Of a DNA stretch of 6,507 nucleotides, positions 1-5,677 are shown piece by piece. The stretch covers positions 1-6,507 of the forward strand of contig CAITHY010000166.1 in the NCBI GenBank assembly GCA_903892315.1. The letters run 5' to 3'. This DNA is from an uncultured beta proteobacterium (lineage in GTDB: Bacteria; Pseudomonadota; Gammaproteobacteria; Burkholderiales; Burkholderiaceae). A model generated the notes under the pieces. The model was not told the DNA's origin. It searched no databases and saw only the letters and a program-made list of their open reading frames with translations. Every line of letters begins with the position of its first letter. Position 1 is the first letter of the stretch. The position numbers were made by a program, and so were the translations under genes.

Positions 1-38
1 ATTACAGCTACAGCAACAGATCGAAGGATCATTTTCAT
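1..38 (-). CDS. possible 5' end of a further co-directional exported protein (very uncertain)
   Basis: An ATG at 36-38 on the minus strand opens a frame reading MKMILRSVAVAV up to the window edge. A positively charged start followed by hydrophobic residues resembles the beginning of a signal peptide. This would suit another periplasmic protein at the end of the sox operon, 58 bases after the stop of the MBL-fold gene. No clear ribosome binding site precedes it, although several other genes in this cluster also have weak sites. Only about a dozen codons are visible, so this is only a candidate. Confidence 0.22.
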   Translation of the reverse strand, partial: MKMILRSVAVAV

Positions 39-85
39 TACAAATCGAGGATTTAGCTTTAATCCGCTATTTTAAGGCCCAATAG
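2..85 (+). CDS. possible 3' end of a convergent gene (very uncertain)
   Basis: A plus-strand frame is open from the left edge to a TAG stop at 83-85, giving 27 residues that end in LIRYFKAQ. The composition is protein-like, with a Gln-rich start and then an amphipathic, hydrophobic end. If real, it is the C-terminus of a gene converging on the sox cluster, with 11 bases between its stop and the stop of the MBL-fold gene. The stretch is too short to assign a family, and an open frame of this length is not rare by chance. It excludes the minus-strand start at 38 only if one assumes the genes do not overlap. Confidence 0.22.
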   Translation, partial: LQLQQQIEGSFSLQIEDLALIRYFKAQ

Positions 86-86
86 C
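66..86. terminator. weak hairpin downstream of the sox cluster, possible terminator
   Basis: A 6-bp inverted repeat (GCTATT at 66-71, AATAGC at 81-86) with a 9-base loop lies just past the stop of the last firm gene. The stem is short and AT-rich, and no T-run follows it on the minus strand, so it does not look like a strong intrinsic terminator. It is listed because it is the only hairpin seen at the end of the cluster. Confidence 0.15.
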
Positions 87-96
87 CGTATTTGCC

Positions 97-1056
97 CTAC
101 TCCGCCTGGATAGAAAGATAGACGTTATAGGCATTCATGCGATTTGCAGCCCTAAATAGCGGGATTCCCTCGTATTCAGACCAATCGGCACTTTTATACG
201 CTTCATCAAAAGGGTCCATATTGAGAGCTGCAGACGACATAGATTCCCGTAAATATTTAAGATAAGTTCTAGTGAATGCTATGTCTTCGGCAGGCTTAAA
301 TGAATAAGCACCATGACCTGGAATCACTACATTCGGATTGAGCCTCTCAATTTCATCCAATGCCAGCAACCAACCCCTACTATCGGCATTGCCAACAAAG
401 GGTATGCGACCTCGAAAGACCAGATCTCCTACAAAGAGCACTTTCTCCGAGGGCACGAACACCATGAGATCTTCTGGCGAGTGTGCAGGGCCAACTCGAC
501 TTATTAAAAAATCCAAGCCACCAATAGTGAGGGTCCTGTGTTGATCAATCCATACATCAGCTGCGATCAACTTAGTATTAGCATTGACCCACGGTGCAAA
601 ATCCACTCGCGAGGCAATTAGCCGTTGCTTGGCAGTCTCAGAGGACAGGTAATTCCTCCCCTCACCCTGTGCATATATAGTTGCACCAATTTTTTTAAAT
701 TCTTGCAATCCATATACATGATCAGCGTGGTAGTGACTCACAATAACAGCTACGATTTTTTGATTTGTGATCTTTTTGATTTCACTAATCAACTTTTGAG
801 CAAGTATGGGTGAACCTAGGGCATCAACTACCACCACCCCTGCTGGGGTGACCACAAACCCGGTATTGGATATGAAGTTCTGATTTGCGCTACTCCCCAT
901 TTCAGGATGCCCCTGAATAAAGTAAGTATGAGGCGCAACCTGAATAGGGTTTAGCAATACATTGTCAGGTAACGACGCTGCCTGACAATAGCTGCCACCT
1001 AAAAAGATCAGGGACCCCAAAAGGATCCCCAGAAACTTTCTCGCGAAACAAATCAT
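97..1056 (-). CDS. periplasmic metallo-beta-lactamase-fold hydrolase, SoxH-like
   Basis: This is a 319-residue protein of the metallo-beta-lactamase (MBL) superfamily. The N-terminus has a charged start (R6, K7) and a hydrophobic core to about residue 22, ending near CQAA-SLP, so export is likely. The metal-binding set is complete: SHYHADH (H108, H110, D112, H113), H192 in VGPAHSPED, D211 in FVGDLVF and H248 in IPGHG. Length and layout resemble SoxH of sox clusters and the related 'quinoprotein relay system zinc metallohydrolases'. The substrate of that group is unknown; thiol-ester or persulfide chemistry is a guess. It starts with ATG 12 bases after the DsrE-like gene's stop, without a clear ribosome binding site, so translational coupling is possible. 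The stop is TAG. The assignment to the superfamily is secure; the soxH name is not. Confidence 0.88.
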   Translation of the reverse strand: MICFARKFLGILLGSLIFLGGSYCQAASLPDNVLLNPIQVAPHTYFIQGHPEMGSSANQNFISNTGFVVTPAGVVVVDALGSPILAQKLISEIKKITNQKIVAVIVSHYHADHVYGLQEFKKIGATIYAQGEGRNYLSSETAKQRLIASRVDFAPWVNANTKLIAADVWIDQHRTLTIGGLDFLISRVGPAHSPEDLMVFVPSEKVLFVGDLVFRGRIPFVGNADSRGWLLALDEIERLNPNVVIPGHGAYSFKPAEDIAFTRTYLKYLRESMSSAALNMDPFDEAYKSADWSEYEGIPLFRAANRMNAYNVYLSIQAE

Positions 1057-1068
1057 TTCAATCAGTTG

Positions 1069-1506
1069 CTATGGCTTGATATAGGCAAAGCCATCTTTAT
1101 ATTGCAAATCAGCAACGCGCACCACTCCTGAGGGCGTGAAATCCGCATCAAGAATAAACTGATCTTTTTTAAGATTGCGATTCTTAAGGGTAATTTCGCA
1201 TACTTCAAACTTTACGCCGCGAGACTTTAATGCCCCGATTAATGGCGCATACTCAACATTATTTTTTTTGTCTTTAGCACCCTCCATCAGCATATCGACA
1301 CCATTTGCATGAGTGACGACAATGATGATGGTGTCAGGTGCCGTGTCTAAATGATTGCGTATATTTCGCAGACCCTTTAAGCCTTGAGTTTCAGCGTCAT
1401 CAATGTGATATACAACTTTTGTTGCGCCTGTATGCTGCGCAAATGCACTCGAACCAAAACCGATTAACAATATAGCTGCAAACAACGAGCTAATGAGTTT
1501 TTTCAT
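1069..1506 (-). CDS. periplasmic DsrE/DsrF-like family protein
   Basis: This 145-residue protein starts with MKK and a hydrophobic stretch ending in SAFA-QHT, a classical Sec signal peptide. The mature part reads like a DsrE/YchN-type domain: KVVYHID as the first strand, TIIIVVTHANGVDML as the second strand and loop, then FEVCEITL with the only cysteine (C103) at the position where family members carry a conserved cysteine, and a C-terminal GVVRVADLQ segment. Cytoplasmic DsrE proteins relay sulfur as persulfide; a periplasmic version beside soxB could accept sulfur in the periplasm, but this is inference. The ATG at 1504-1506 is preferred over an in-frame TTG at 1521 because it places the Lys pair at the very N-terminus. 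It lies 21 bases after soxB; the ribosome binding site is poor (a GAAG-like stretch). The stop is TAG. Confidence 0.85.
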   Translation of the reverse strand: MKKLISSLFAAILLIGFGSSAFAQHTGATKVVYHIDDAETQGLKGLRNIRNHLDTAPDTIIIVVTHANGVDMLMEGAKDKKNNVEYAPLIGALKSRGVKFEVCEITLKNRNLKKDQFILDADFTPSGVVRVADLQYKDGFAYIKP

Positions 1507-1527
1507 CGCTTCGACTTTCAAATAAAT

Positions 1528-3258
1528 TTAGATAGAGGCCATGCCAGGATTATTTGCAACGCCCTTGATAATGGGCTCATTCAATTTCACTGCTTTGACA
1601 ACTTTTACATCCTTTAGGTGACGCTCAATCACGTCCCAAATTGGCTCGCCGCCAGCATTTTTAGCATCCTCACTAACAGGCGCCCATCCTGCAACCTTGT
1701 AGATCTTTTCGGCATCGATAGGCTTACCATTCAAGCGCATATCAGAGATTCGGTTGCCGGCACTTTGAGCAGGATCAATCGTGTATTGCATTCCACCCAC
1801 GCGAACCATGTCTCCGCCCTGCTGATAATATGGATCAGGATTGAACAAATTATCGGCCACGTCTTCCAAAATGGTTTTAATAGTCGTGCCAGTCATGTTG
1901 GTGACGGTAGTGTATGGATAAGTAATGGCGGTTTGGTCCATGAGATTTTCACGGGTGATAGCCTGACCTGGCAAGAGACTCGTGCCCCAACGGAATCCTG
2001 GAGAAAATGCGATCTCAGCATTCTTCTGCGCCATTAATCCATCCAAGATGAGCTGATCAAAGCTGCCGTTGAAGTTACCCCGACGATATAAGAGACCTTC
2101 GGTAGTTGCCAACTTCTCATTCAGCTTAGATTCGTATGGCGCCCTTACCTTAGCGATTAACTTGGACATTGCTGGATCCGCTGGGATCATATTCGAGAAG
2201 ATCGGTAATAGCTTGTAGCGGAAGTCAACAGGCTTACCGCCTTTCACCTCAAAGTCCAACACACCCAAAAATTTACCATTTGAGCCAGCATTGGTTACCA
2301 ATGTCATGCCGCCATGATTTTTTACCTGCACAGGGATAGGCACTCCATCATGGGTATGACCACCCAAGATAGCATGCAAACCACTTACACGTGATGCCAT
2401 CTTTAAATCTACATCCATGCCATTGTGAGAGAGTAATGCGACGACCTTAGCGCCCTTAGACTTAACTTCATCAATGGTCTTTTGTAGATTCTCTTCTTGA
2501 ATTCCAAAAGTCCAATCCGGCGTGAAGTAACGCGGATTTGCAATTGGAGTGTATGGGAATGCTTGTCCAATAATGGCCACCTGTACGCCATTCATATTTT
2601 TCATGACATAAGGATTGAAAACCATATCCCCGAAGTCAGAGGTCTTAATATTTTGAGCAATAAAGGAAACCTTACCCTTAAAGTCACCATTCACAATTTC
2701 CATAACGCGCTTTTCGCCAAGAGTCATCTCCCAGTGAGGCGTCATGACATCCACCCCTAAAGCCAAGGCCGCATCAACCATATCTTGACCGTTGGTCCAT
2801 AGTGCGGTTCCGGAACCCTGCCAAGTGTCTCCCCCATCTAACAATTGCGCGCCTGGACGCCCTGCCTTTAATTGCTTAATCAAGGTTGCCATATGGGCAA
2901 AACCACCCATCTTCCCGTAGTTTTGTGCCGCAGCTACATAATCTAAATAGGTGAATGCATGCGCATCTCGCGTGCCAGGCGCAATACCATTTGCCTTGAG
3001 GAAATATTCACCAACTAAATGAGGGGTCTTACCTTCCTGAGCACCGATTCCCAGGTTTACATTTGGTTCACGGAAATACATTGGTAACAACTGTGCATGG
3101 CAGTCAGTAAAGTGCAGCAAATGAACATTACCAAACTTAGGAAGATCGTAAAACTTTTGCGCTGAGACCTGTGCACCAGCAAAATTGGATTGCAAACTCA
3201 TTCCGCCAGCCGAGGCAAAAGCCAAAGCCTGCAAAAAATCGCGACGACTCAAAGACAT
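1528..3258 (-). CDS. soxB: SoxB, thiosulfohydrolase of the Sox complex
   Basis: SoxB hydrolyses SoxY-bound cysteine S-thiosulfonate, releasing sulfate in the periplasm; it is a dimanganese enzyme related to 5'-nucleotidases. At 576 residues it has the usual family length. The N-terminus MSLSRRDFLQ is a twin-arginine signal (RRDFLQ), with probable cleavage near residue 30. The metallophosphoesterase domain shows HFTDCHAQ (D52, H54), DGGDTWQGSGT (D144), PHWEMTLG (H175), LLSHNGMDVD (H278) and GGHTHDGVP (H301, H303). The HWE motif, where nucleotidases have NHE, is typical of SoxB. The C-terminal nucleotidase-like domain runs from about residue 390, with SFDQLILDGLMAQKNAE and the PYTTVTNMTG segment. 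The start is supported by an AAGGGG ribosome binding site six bases upstream. It follows soxX by 47 bases and precedes the DsrE-like gene by 21. Confidence 0.98.
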   Translation of the reverse strand: MSLSRRDFLQALAFASAGGMSLQSNFAGAQVSAQKFYDLPKFGNVHLLHFTDCHAQLLPMYFREPNVNLGIGAQEGKTPHLVGEYFLKANGIAPGTRDAHAFTYLDYVAAAQNYGKMGGFAHMATLIKQLKAGRPGAQLLDGGDTWQGSGTALWTNGQDMVDAALALGVDVMTPHWEMTLGEKRVMEIVNGDFKGKVSFIAQNIKTSDFGDMVFNPYVMKNMNGVQVAIIGQAFPYTPIANPRYFTPDWTFGIQEENLQKTIDEVKSKGAKVVALLSHNGMDVDLKMASRVSGLHAILGGHTHDGVPIPVQVKNHGGMTLVTNAGSNGKFLGVLDFEVKGGKPVDFRYKLLPIFSNMIPADPAMSKLIAKVRAPYESKLNEKLATTEGLLYRRGNFNGSFDQLILDGLMAQKNAEIAFSPGFRWGTSLLPGQAITRENLMDQTAITYPYTTVTNMTGTTIKTILEDVADNLFNPDPYYQQGGDMVRVGGMQYTIDPAQSAGNRISDMRLNGKPIDAEKIYKVAGWAPVSEDAKNAGGEPIWDVIERHLKDVKVVKAVKLNEPIIKGVANNPGMASI

Positions 3259-3264
3259 AACATT

Positions 3265-3270
3265 CCCCTT
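3265..3270 (-). promoter_or_regulatory. ribosome binding site of soxB
   Basis: AAGGGG on the minus strand lies six bases before the ATG at 3256-3258. It confirms the soxB start, which begins directly with the twin-arginine signal. Confidence 0.7.
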
Positions 3271-3305
3271 ATGAAAACAGGCCTCTCGGCCCGTCTCCTA
3301 GATAT

Positions 3306-3950
3306 TTATTGGTTCACTGGCGAAGCTGGATCTAGCAACAACGCCATCAAATCTTGAATTTGCTTCTCATTTAAGAGCTTAAAGTGAGCAAATCGCGGCA
3401 TATTACTGCACGCGTTATACGCCTTAGAGTTATTGATACGATTCCAGGTGTAGACAATTAATTCTTGAGAATTACCACGCGTCTTACCGTAATTCCACAA
3501 GCTGGGCCCGATATTTCCATAAGAAATTTCTTTTTTATCGATCTCGTGACAGTTATAGCAGCCCCCGCCAATAGGCGTAGAAGCCGTGTCCGTCCAAGTG
3601 GCACCGCGCCCACTTTGCGCAATCGCTTCACCACTTTTCCAATCGCCAATATATTTACCATCCGAGGGTGGCTGAATAGAAGCCATGTTTTGCTTCTGAA
3701 TTTCTAGCGCTTTAGCTGCCCCGGCTTTACTGGATGCAAATTGAGGATCAGAGCAAAATTTCTGAGTAGGGTCCTGGTCAATTCGATCAATATTAGCAAT
3801 ACCCTCGGTGCGGAAGCTGCTATTCATCATTTTTTGGAACTGCGGATCAGGCTTCTGCTGAGCAGAAACATTGGTCGCCATAGCAATAGCGCCACAAACA
3901 AGAAATAGAAGGTGATAAAACTTGGTTAATGTCATCATAGATGTCTTCAT
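3306..3950 (-). CDS. soxX: SoxX, monohaem cytochrome c subunit of SoxXA
   Basis: SoxX is the small cytochrome that, with SoxA, catalyses oxidative attachment of thiosulfate to the SoxY cysteine and passes on the electrons. The 214-residue protein has a Sec signal (hydrophobic residues 11-27, cleavage near VSA-QQK at 30). A single haem-c site, CYNCH (C131, C134, H135), follows GGG. The probable distal ligand is M184 in CSNMPRF, followed by the typical C-terminus LNEKQIQDLMALLLDP. It is longer than the roughly 155-residue Paracoccus form because of an N-terminal extension of about 90 residues before the haem domain, as in the long SoxX type of other betaproteobacteria. Extra cysteines C66 and C181 might form a disulfide. 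It starts four bases after the soxA stop, so translation is probably coupled. No good ribosome binding site is seen, and ATGs at codons 5 and 6 are alternatives. Confidence 0.96.
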   Translation of the reverse strand: MKTSMMTLTKFYHLLFLVCGAIAMATNVSAQQKPDPQFQKMMNSSFRTEGIANIDRIDQDPTQKFCSDPQFASSKAGAAKALEIQKQNMASIQPPSDGKYIGDWKSGEAIAQSGRGATWTDTASTPIGGGCYNCHEIDKKEISYGNIGPSLWNYGKTRGNSQELIVYTWNRINNSKAYNACSNMPRFAHFKLLNEKQIQDLMALLLDPASPVNQ

Positions 3951-3954
3951 AGTC

Positions 3955-4767
3955 TTAGCGCTTTAGTCCAGGGGTTTGAATAATCCCACCGTTGGCGTTC
4001 TTAGCCATATACATTGATAATGCGATGGTCACATCTGAGCCATAAATTGGATACGGGAAACGCTGCTGCCTAAAACAATCATTCAATCTTTGTTGCATTG
4101 TCCAAAATTGCCCGCTCGAAACTCGATACGCGGGCCAATAACCCCAACCTGCAACCGCACCATCATGAGTTGTTAGATTTGGCAAGTCTTGCAAACGGAT
4201 ACGTTTGCCAGATGACCCATGACAAGAGGCGCATGAAAAATCAAATGGACCGCCCTCGTAGAAGAAGGCTCGCTTACCCATTTCATACATCTCTTTTTCT
4301 TTTGGATGAGTCATGCTTACGCTGATTTTTTTGCCTTTAGAGTGCGTCACCACATAAGCAACAATAGCATCCATATCTTTCTTAGGGCCAACACCAAACT
4401 TGGCATCAATAATGCTTTCCGACGGAATTCCCTGGAGCTTCTCCATACAAGTCATCAAACGAGACTCTAGATCCTGAACTCGATTGGTATCTTTAAAGTA
4501 TTTTGGTAAGACAGCAGCTGCCCCATCAACAACACCAGGCCCAAGACCTAAATCGCATTTTTCTAACGTAGCATTTTTAGGGCCAGCCGGTTTTTTCCAT
4601 AACTCCTCTCCAGACATTTCATAGAGCTCTGATGGATTTCCATCTGCAATCATCTCTCGATATTTTGCAATCTCGTCGGCTGCACTTTGAGCATGAATGC
4701 TTTGCGCACCCATCAATAAAAGCGATAGCACTAGAGATCTCTTTAAAACCACTGATATTGGAGCCAT
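3955..4767 (-). CDS. soxA: SoxA, monohaem-type cytochrome c subunit of SoxXA
   Basis: SoxA forms the thiosulfate-coupling active site of SoxXA. The product is 270 residues: a signal peptide (KRSLVLSLLLMGAQSIHA, cleavage near residue 26), then an N-terminal domain with C71 in LEKCDLGLGPG and C107 in LMTCMEKLQG, then the catalytic haem domain. Only one haem site is present, CASCH (C179, C182, H183). C231 in LNDCFRQQRFPYP is the conserved cysteine that ligates the active-site haem and carries a persulfide in characterised SoxA. The lack of a second CXXCH marks it as the monohaem type; C71 and C107 could pair as a disulfide where diheme forms bind the first haem. I chose the ATG at 4765-4767; a TTG seven codons upstream (4788) has no ribosome binding site and would blur the signal peptide. 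The stop lies four bases before soxX. Confidence 0.96.
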   Translation of the reverse strand: MAPISVVLKRSLVLSLLLMGAQSIHAQSAADEIAKYREMIADGNPSELYEMSGEELWKKPAGPKNATLEKCDLGLGPGVVDGAAAVLPKYFKDTNRVQDLESRLMTCMEKLQGIPSESIIDAKFGVGPKKDMDAIVAYVVTHSKGKKISVSMTHPKEKEMYEMGKRAFFYEGGPFDFSCASCHGSSGKRIRLQDLPNLTTHDGAVAGWGYWPAYRVSSGQFWTMQQRLNDCFRQQRFPYPIYGSDVTIALSMYMAKNANGGIIQTPGLKR

Positions 4768-4791
4768 GGATATGCCTATGTTCTTCAAAAA

Positions 4792-5100
4792 TTAAGAAAC
4801 TGTTGCTTCATCAGTTCGCTTATCGCCTTTGGTATCAATCCAGTTCACTACCAACTTATCCCCTTTAGCGCCCTTGTATTTGAAATTCAAAAAAGGGTCT
4901 TTAGAAACGGCCGAGCCAAACTGAGCATTAAATACATCCTTGCCATTTGCTTTTACATTCAGCATATTGATAAACCATGCTGGAATCACTTTTCCAGAGG
5001 CATCTTTACGTTGACCGGATTCCATGTCGTGCTTCATCAAAATTTTGACATCAACGATACCGTCTTTTTCGGTTGCTCTAACGCGCATTGGATCTGACAT
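4792..5100 (-). CDS. soxZ: SoxZ, partner of the sulfur carrier SoxY
   Basis: SoxZ forms the SoxYZ heterodimer that carries sulfur intermediates between the Sox enzymes in the periplasm. The 102-residue protein starts MSDPMRVRATEKDG and shows the family pattern: VDVKILMKHDMESGQRKD, then IPAWFINMLNVKANGKDVF, then SKDPFLNFKYKGAKGD and a closing VNWIDTKGD strand. This matches a small all-beta, immunoglobulin-like fold. It has no signal peptide and no cysteine, both normal: SoxZ is thought to be exported piggyback with SoxY, which carries the twin-arginine signal. A GAGGA ribosome binding site six bases upstream supports the start. It lies 44 bases after soxY and 24 before the soxA ATG. Confidence 0.97.
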   Translation of the reverse strand: MSDPMRVRATEKDGIVDVKILMKHDMESGQRKDASGKVIPAWFINMLNVKANGKDVFNAQFGSAVSKDPFLNFKYKGAKGDKLVVNWIDTKGDKRTDEATVS

Positions 5101-5106
5101 TTTTCT

Positions 5107-5111
5107 TCCTC
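5107..5111 (-). promoter_or_regulatory. ribosome binding site of soxZ
   Basis: GAGGA on the minus strand (within GAGGAAG) ends six bases before the soxZ ATG at 5098-5100 and confirms that start. Confidence 0.65.
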
Positions 5112-5144
5112 AATAATTTATAAATAGATATTTGCTATGGTTAA

Positions 5145-5597
5145 TTAACCGCCACAACCACCGAGAGTCACTTTGATCTCTTTCACTGCCATTGACCATT
5201 TACCATCTGCCTTCACCAAAGCATAAACATTTGATGTTTGACCCATCTTGATGCGAGTCGTGACAAATGCCTCAGTGCCAGCAGGTAAGAAAAATTGTGC
5301 AGCTAATGTACTTGGATTTTTCTCAACCAAAATTGCCATCTGCTCAGCCTTCAGGGTTGATGAAATGCCAACAGGAACTACTGCACCATTTTCAGCAATA
5401 TCAGGAGCATTTAAAGTCACAGCAGCCGACTTATCTGGCGAAGATGCGCCCAATGACTTGAACACATCATCCAAGCTCTTACCTTCGAATGCTGCCTTAT
5501 TCCACTCTTCTGCTTGGGCCACACTAATGAGACCGGCAGAAGCCATTAAGCCAAAAACGGCCGAGTATTTCAATAAACTGCGTCGCTGCTGATTCAT
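5145..5597 (-). CDS. soxY: SoxY, sulfur carrier protein
   Basis: SoxY covalently carries thiosulfate-derived sulfur on the cysteine of its C-terminal swinging arm while SoxXA, SoxB and SoxCD act on it. The 150-residue product ends VTLGGCGG, the hallmark motif, with C148 its only cysteine. The N-terminus NQQRRSLLKYSAVFGLMASAG is a twin-arginine-type signal (R5, R6), with probable cleavage after AQA at residue 29. The middle has the family's NAPDIAENGAVVPVGI stretch. The frame extends upstream to another ATG at 5663, but I chose 5597 because a strong AAAGGAG lies five bases before it and because this puts the twin arginines close to the N-terminus. The gene lies 80 bases after soxD, the largest gap in the cluster. 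Confidence 0.97.
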   Translation of the reverse strand: MNQQRRSLLKYSAVFGLMASAGLISVAQAEEWNKAAFEGKSLDDVFKSLGASSPDKSAAVTLNAPDIAENGAVVPVGISSTLKAEQMAILVEKNPSTLAAQFFLPAGTEAFVTTRIKMGQTSNVYALVKADGKWSMAVKEIKVTLGGCGG

Positions 5598-5602
5598 AAC
5601 AA

Positions 5603-5609
5603 CTCCTTT
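5603..5609 (-). promoter_or_regulatory. strong ribosome binding site that fixes the soxY start
   Basis: AAAGGAG on the minus strand sits five bases before the ATG at 5595-5597. It is the best ribosome binding site in the window and rules out the longer frame starting at 5663. A strong site suits a carrier protein needed in quantity. Confidence 0.8.
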
Positions 5610-5630
5610 GTTAGCTCTTAACGTGAATAT

Positions 5631-5658
5631 ATTATCTACCACCCAATAAACCATGCAA
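5631..5658 (-). promoter_or_regulatory. possible internal promoter upstream of soxY
   Basis: In the 80-base soxD-soxY gap the minus strand reads TTGCAT, 16 bases, then GATAAT. The -10 candidate (5631-5636) matches TATAAT at five of six positions; the -35 candidate (5653-5658) matches TTGACA at only three. It could give extra soxYZAXB transcription separate from soxCD. Position and AT-richness support it, but AT-rich gaps produce such matches by chance. Confidence 0.25.
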
Positions 5659-5669
5659 TTCATTTATTG
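5644..5669. repeat. 7-bp inverted repeat in the soxD-soxY gap
   Basis: CAATAAA (5644-5650) and TTTATTG (5663-5669) are perfect inverted copies separated by 12 bases. The stem is AT-rich and thermodynamically weak, with no T-run after it on the minus strand. It overlaps the -35 region of the candidate promoter, so it may be a regulator site, a weak attenuator or mRNA processing site, or chance. Confidence 0.3.
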
Positions 5670-5677
5670 AGTACATC

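Noticed and set aside
1618..2037. Plus-strand open frame of 139 codons
   Set aside because: It lies entirely opposite soxB, which has complete motifs and the normal family length; the antisense translation shows no recognisable domain.
2497..2760. Plus-strand open frame of 87 codons
   Set aside because: It is antisense to the metallophosphoesterase domain of soxB, and no ribosome binding site or domain supports it.
3280..3291. GGCC-TCTC-GGCC hairpin between soxX and soxB
   Set aside because: The stem is only 4 bp and no T-run follows; it is too small to call a terminator or regulatory structure.
4768..4788. TTG start of soxA seven codons upstream
   Set aside because: There is no ribosome binding site before it, it starts three bases after the soxZ stop codon, and the ATG at 4767 gives a cleaner signal peptide.
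5248..5592. Plus-strand open frame of 114 codons
   Set aside because: It is antisense to soxY throughout its length and has no family-like motif; the soxY reading is confirmed by its twin-arginine signal and GGCGG end.
5598..5663. Longer soxY starting at the ATG at 5663
   Set aside because: It would put 22 extra residues before the twin-arginine signal, and the strong AAAGGAG just before 5597 marks the internal ATG as the start.
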